8,128 nt of DNA from Saprospiraceae bacterium. GTDB lineage: Bacteria > Bacteroidota > Bacteroidia > Chitinophagales > Saprospiraceae. The translations under genes and the position numbers were made by a program. This document shows, piece after piece, positions 5,153 to 8,128 of this stretch; the stretch's first letter is position 1, and every line of letters starts with the position of its first letter. The DNA lies in NCBI GenBank assembly GCA_020436865.1, contig JAGQXA010000045.1, forward strand, positions 1-8,128, given 5' to 3'. The notes below the pieces were generated by a model. It searched no databases and was not told the DNA's origin. It saw nothing but the letters and a program-made list of their open reading frames with translations.

Positions 5153-7816
5153 CTAATCCTCTTCGACGAGTTTGCGCAGTTCGTGTAATTTCATCATGCA
5201 TTCGATGGGCGTCATCGCGTTGAGATCGAGGTCGAGCAAAGCTTCCTTGATCTTGCCGGCCGTAGCGTCGACGGTTTCAAAGATGCTCAGTTGCAGCGCC
5301 GGACTGATCTGGTCGGTGCGAACGCGTTCGCTGCGGGGCATTCCGCCCTCCTCTTCCGACTGATCGATCGATTTCAATTCCAACTGATGCAGGATCTGAT
5401 CGGCCCGCTCCACGATCGAGCGGGGCATGCCGGCCATTTTGGCCACATGAATGCCGAAGCTGTGTTGGCTGCCTCCGGGCGCCAGTTTGCGCAGGAAAAT
5501 GACCTTCTGCCCTACCTCCCTCACGGCGACGTTAAAATTCTTGATCCGGGGAAACTTGTTGGCCAGTTCGTTGAGTTCGTGGTAGTGCGTGGCAAACAAG
5601 GTTTTGGGTCGCACCTGTCCGTTATCGTGCAAATACTCGGCGATCGACCAGGCGATCGACACGCCGTCGAAGGTGCTGGTGCCTCGGCCGATCTCGTCGA
5701 GCAGGATGAGGCTGCGATCCGACACATTGTTCATGATGCTGGCCGTTTCGTTCATTTCCACCATGAAGGTCGACTCGCCCGAGGAAATGTTGTCGGAGGC
5801 GCCCACCCGGGTAAAGACCTTGTCGACCAATCCGATCCGGGCCGATTCGGCCGGCACGAAACAGCCCATCTGGGCCATCAGGCAGATCAGGGCCGTCTGG
5901 CGCAGCAGGGCCGATTTTCCGGCCATATTCGGACCGGTGATCATCAGGATCTGTTGTTCGTCGTGATCGAGGTATACGTCGTTTGGCACGTAGGTCTCTC
6001 CAAGTTCCAGTTGTTGTTCGATCACCGGATGCCGGCCGCCGCGGATCTCGATCGCGAGTTCTTCGGTGATCTCCGGACGGTGGTACTGATGGCGTTGGGC
6101 CACCTTGGCGAACGAGAGCAGGCAATCGACGCGCGCCAATAGGGCGGCATTATGCTGAATGGGTTGAATGTAGTCGGCCAGAAAAAAGACGAGTTCCTGA
6201 TAGATCTGCTCCTCCAACTCCAGAATGCGTTCCTCTGCGTTGAGGATCTTTTGCTCGAGCTTCTTCAGTTCTTCGGTGATGTAGCGCTCGGCATTGGTCA
6301 GGGTTTGCTTGCGCGTCCAGTCGTCGGGCACCTTGCCCTTATCTTTGTGTTTGTTGGTCACCTCCAGATAGTACCCGAAAACGTTATTGAATCCGATCTT
6401 CAGGTTGTCGATGCCGGTGCGTTCGGCTTCGCGCTGTTGGATCCCGAGGAGGAGGTCTTTGCTATGCCGGATGGTATGCCGCAGGTCGTCGAGTTCCTCG
6501 TGGCAGCCGTCGGCCACTACCCCACCCTTCGACAGGTTGACCGGCGGATCGGCGACGACCTTTCGAGCGATCTCGGCCTGTAGTTTGGGGCAGGGGTTCA
6601 GACCGTCGGCCACTTTTTCCAGAAAGAGGTTGCCGGTGGCCGAGAGCTGCTGCCGAAGCGGTTCGGTTGCCTGCAGGGCGGTGAGCAGTTGCCGGACTTC
6701 GCGCGGATTGACCTTTCCCAGCGGAACCTTGGAGATCAGGCGCTCCAGGTCGCCCATTTCCCGCAGGAAATCGTCGAGCGCGCTGCAAAGTTCGGGCTGT
6801 TGCAGGAAGAAATCGACCACCTGCAGGCGTTCGTCGATCTCCTTTTTGTGCTTGAGCGGCAACACCACCCATTTCTTCAGCAGCCGGGCGCCCATGGGCG
6901 AGATCGTCTGGTCGAGCACCTCGAAAAGCGGTACGCCGGAATCGTGCTGGCTGTATAGCAGTTCGAGATTTCGAATGGTGAATCGATCCAGCCATACGTA
7001 GCGATCCGGTTGTAGTCGCGAAAGCCTGGAGATGTGCTTCAGGTTGGGCTTTTCGGTAGTGGCCAGGTAGTGTAGCGCAGCGCCCGCGGCCACCTGAGCC
7101 AGCAGCAGTTCTTCTACGCCAAAGCCCTTCAGGCCCTGCACCTCAAAGTGGTTCAGCAGCTTTTCGCGGGCATAATCCCAGGTGAACACCCATTCCTCCA
7201 GGGCGAAGGTGTAGAACTTATCGCCGAACTCGCGCGAGAAATCCTTCTTCTTGTCTTTCGAAAAGAGCACCTCCGAAGGCTGAAAGCTCTGCAACAATTT
7301 ATCGGCATAATTGAAATCGCCTTCGCACACCAGAAATTCGCCGGTGGAGATGTCCAGAAAGGCCAGTCCGTAGCGATCGCGTTTGCCGAAGGCCACCGAG
7401 GCGAGAAAATTATTGGCCTTATGGTCGAGCAGTTGGTCGTCGGAGGCCACGCCCGGCGTCACTACCTCGGTCACGCCACGTTTGACGATCTTTTTCTGCG
7501 GACTGGGTTTTTCCAATTGATCGCAGATGGCCACGCGGTAGCCGGCGCGCACCAGCCGCGGTAGGTAGGTGTCGAGCGAATGGTGCGGGAAGCCCGCCAA
7601 TTCGATCTTGCTGCCCCCATTGTTGCGATTGGTGAGCACGATGCCCAATACGCGCGAGGCCTTCACCGCATCTTCGCCGAAGGTTTCGTAAAAATCGCCG
7701 ACGCGGAACAGCAGGATCGCGTCCGGGTATTTTTGCTTCACCTTGAAATACTGCCGCATTAGCGGCGTTATTTTACCGTTTTGCTCGTCGTTGCTCTTTT
7801 TCGTAGCCAATAGCAT
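5153..7816 (-). CDS. mutS: DNA mismatch repair ATPase MutS
   Basis: MutS detects base mismatches and small loops and recruits MutL through ATP-driven clamp formation. With the chosen start it has 887 residues, normal for the family. Domain I has the mismatch-stacking motif in GDFYETF (F42, E44). The C-terminal ABC-type ATPase has Walker A GPNMAGKS (628-635), the conserved ASDNISSGEST (673-683), Walker B LILLDEIGRGTSTFDG (D707/E708) and THYHEL (743-748). QLSIF (842-846) resembles a beta-clamp-binding pentapeptide. The end (about 864-883, NAMTPIECMMKLHELRKL) is the usual MutS1 C-terminus. The frame is open upstream to an ATG at 7939, but the 41 extra residues do not resemble MutS and the -7 promoter box (7834-7841) lies inside them, so the ATG at 7816 is preferred. 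It is convergent with ffh and divergent from ribF. Confidence 0.98.
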   Translation of the reverse strand: MLLATKKSNDEQNGKITPLMRQYFKVKQKYPDAILLFRVGDFYETFGEDAVKASRVLGIVLTNRNNGGSKIELAGFPHHSLDTYLPRLVRAGYRVAICDQLEKPSPQKKIVKRGVTEVVTPGVASDDQLLDHKANNFLASVAFGKRDRYGLAFLDISTGEFLVCEGDFNYADKLLQSFQPSEVLFSKDKKKDFSREFGDKFYTFALEEWVFTWDYAREKLLNHFEVQGLKGFGVEELLLAQVAAGAALHYLATTEKPNLKHISRLSRLQPDRYVWLDRFTIRNLELLYSQHDSGVPLFEVLDQTISPMGARLLKKWVVLPLKHKKEIDERLQVVDFFLQQPELCSALDDFLREMGDLERLISKVPLGKVNPREVRQLLTALQATEPLRQQLSATGNLFLEKVADGLNPCPKLQAEIARKVVADPPVNLSKGGVVADGCHEELDDLRHTIRHSKDLLLGIQQREAERTGIDNLKIGFNNVFGYYLEVTNKHKDKGKVPDDWTRKQTLTNAERYITEELKKLEQKILNAEERILELEEQIYQELVFFLADYIQPIQHNAALLARVDCLLSFAKVAQRHQYHRPEITEELAIEIRGGRHPVIEQQLELGETYVPNDVYLDHDEQQILMITGPNMAGKSALLRQTALICLMAQMGCFVPAESARIGLVDKVFTRVGASDNISSGESTFMVEMNETASIMNNVSDRSLILLDEIGRGTSTFDGVSIAWSIAEYLHDNGQVRPKTLFATHYHELNELANKFPRIKNFNVAVREVGQKVIFLRKLAPGGSQHSFGIHVAKMAGMPRSIVERADQILHQLELKSIDQSEEEGGMPRSERVRTDQISPALQLSIFETVDATAGKIKEALLDLDLNAMTPIECMMKLHELRKLVEED

Positions 7817-7833
7817 GCAATTTTGGAGTCCGA

Positions 7834-7841
7834 CAAATATA
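7834..7841 (-). promoter_or_regulatory. -7 promoter box for mutS
   Basis: The minus strand reads TATATTTG, an exact TAnnTTTG box identical to the one before ffh, 17 bp upstream of the mutS ATG at 7816. The -33 element is weak: only TTCC at 7861-7864 stands at the usual 19-nt spacing. The implied leader is about 10-13 nt, which decides against the start at 7939. Confidence 0.55.
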
Positions 7842-7948
7842 ATTTTATTTCCCTGGAAAAGGAATCCACCGGAACTTCGTCGAGGGTGCGGCCATGGAAG
7901 CGCCGGCCGACCCCCTGCAGTTTGACCGATAACATTCAAAAAGCCTTC

Positions 7949-7978
7949 TTGTAGCTTAGGGCATTTTTCCTACATTTG
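7949..7978 (+). promoter_or_regulatory. Bacteroidota-type promoter for ribF
   Basis: TTG (7949-7951), a 19-nt spacer and TACATTTG (7971-7978), matching both consensus elements and the usual spacing. The box ends only 7 bp before the ribF ATG at 7986, so the transcript would have almost no leader. Confidence 0.7.
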
Positions 7979-7985
7979 CAGCGCC

Positions 7986-8128
7986 ATGAGAGTCTTCCAT
8001 GACCTAAATGATCTGCCAGCTTTTCACAACGCCGTCGTGACGATCGGATCGTTCGACGGCGTGCATTCGGGTCACCAGAAGATCCTGGAAAAGGTCAATC
8101 ACCTGGCCCGGAACACCGGCGGCGAGAG
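7986..8128 (+). CDS. ribF: Bifunctional riboflavin kinase/FAD synthetase RibF, N-terminal fragment
   Basis: RibF phosphorylates riboflavin to FMN and adenylylates FMN to FAD; only the first 47 codons are present and the gene runs off the right edge. The peptide begins MRVFHDLNDLPAFHNAVVTI and continues GSFDGVHSGHQKIL. GSFDGVHSGH (residues 21-30) is the nucleotidyltransferase motif of the FAD synthetase domain, usually G(T/S)FDGVHxGH, in which the histidines contact ATP phosphates. The C-terminal kinase domain lies outside the window. The N-terminus aligns directly with that of Bacteroidota RibF, so the ATG at 7986 is favoured although it sits just past the -7 promoter box. It is divergent from mutS across a 169-bp promoter region. 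Confidence 0.95.
   Translation, partial: MRVFHDLNDLPAFHNAVVTIGSFDGVHSGHQKILEKVNHLARNTGGE

Noticed and set aside
5291..6142. 283-codon plus-strand frame inside mutS
   Set aside because: Antisense shadow of the conserved MutS ATPase domain.

Overview
The window looks like a chromosomal segment of a GC-rich member of the Bacteroidota, perhaps a Saprospiria/Lewinella-like lineage. Three things support the phylum: four upstream regions carry the Bacteroidota -7 promoter box TAnnTTTG, genes lack strong Shine-Dalgarno sites, and YidC, MutS and RibF all have the form usual in this phylum. The finer lineage is a guess. No mobile element, CRISPR array, tRNA or rRNA was seen.

Layout from left to right. 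(1) Positions 1-131, minus strand: the N-terminus of yidC (membrane protein insertase), with a promoter at 204-232. (2) Positions 240-668, plus strand: a small DUF3293 protein, divergent from yidC. (3) Positions 651-1442, minus strand: an uncharacterised lipoprotein whose 3' end overlaps the DUF3293 gene tail to tail. (4) Positions 1526-3392, minus strand: a two-gene unit, transcribed as an OmpA-type peptidoglycan-binding membrane protein and then a membrane-anchored coiled-coil protein with two helix-hairpin-helix (HhH) modules. (5) Positions 3393-3761: a non-coding stretch with two abutting strong hairpins and the ffh promoter. (6) Positions 3762-5111, plus strand: ffh, the SRP GTPase. (7) Positions 5153-7816, minus strand: mutS, the mismatch repair ATPase, convergent with ffh. 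(8) Positions 7817-7985: a divergent promoter region. (9) Positions 7986-8128, plus strand: the start of ribF, the FAD synthetase/riboflavin kinase.

Most of the window is housekeeping. YidC and Ffh both serve membrane protein biogenesis but are not in one operon. The least ordinary part is the OmpA/HhH pair. Each protein has one transmembrane segment next to a CPDC motif, and those two cysteines are the only ones in each protein. Predicted topology puts both CPDC motifs on the periplasmic face, with the OmpA domain outside and the HhH modules inside. A complex linking peptidoglycan to DNA across the inner membrane is therefore conceivable; this is a hypothesis, not a demonstrated function.

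The many long antisense open frames, for example opposite ffh, mutS and the OmpA/HhH pair, are treated as by-products of high GC at third codon positions.
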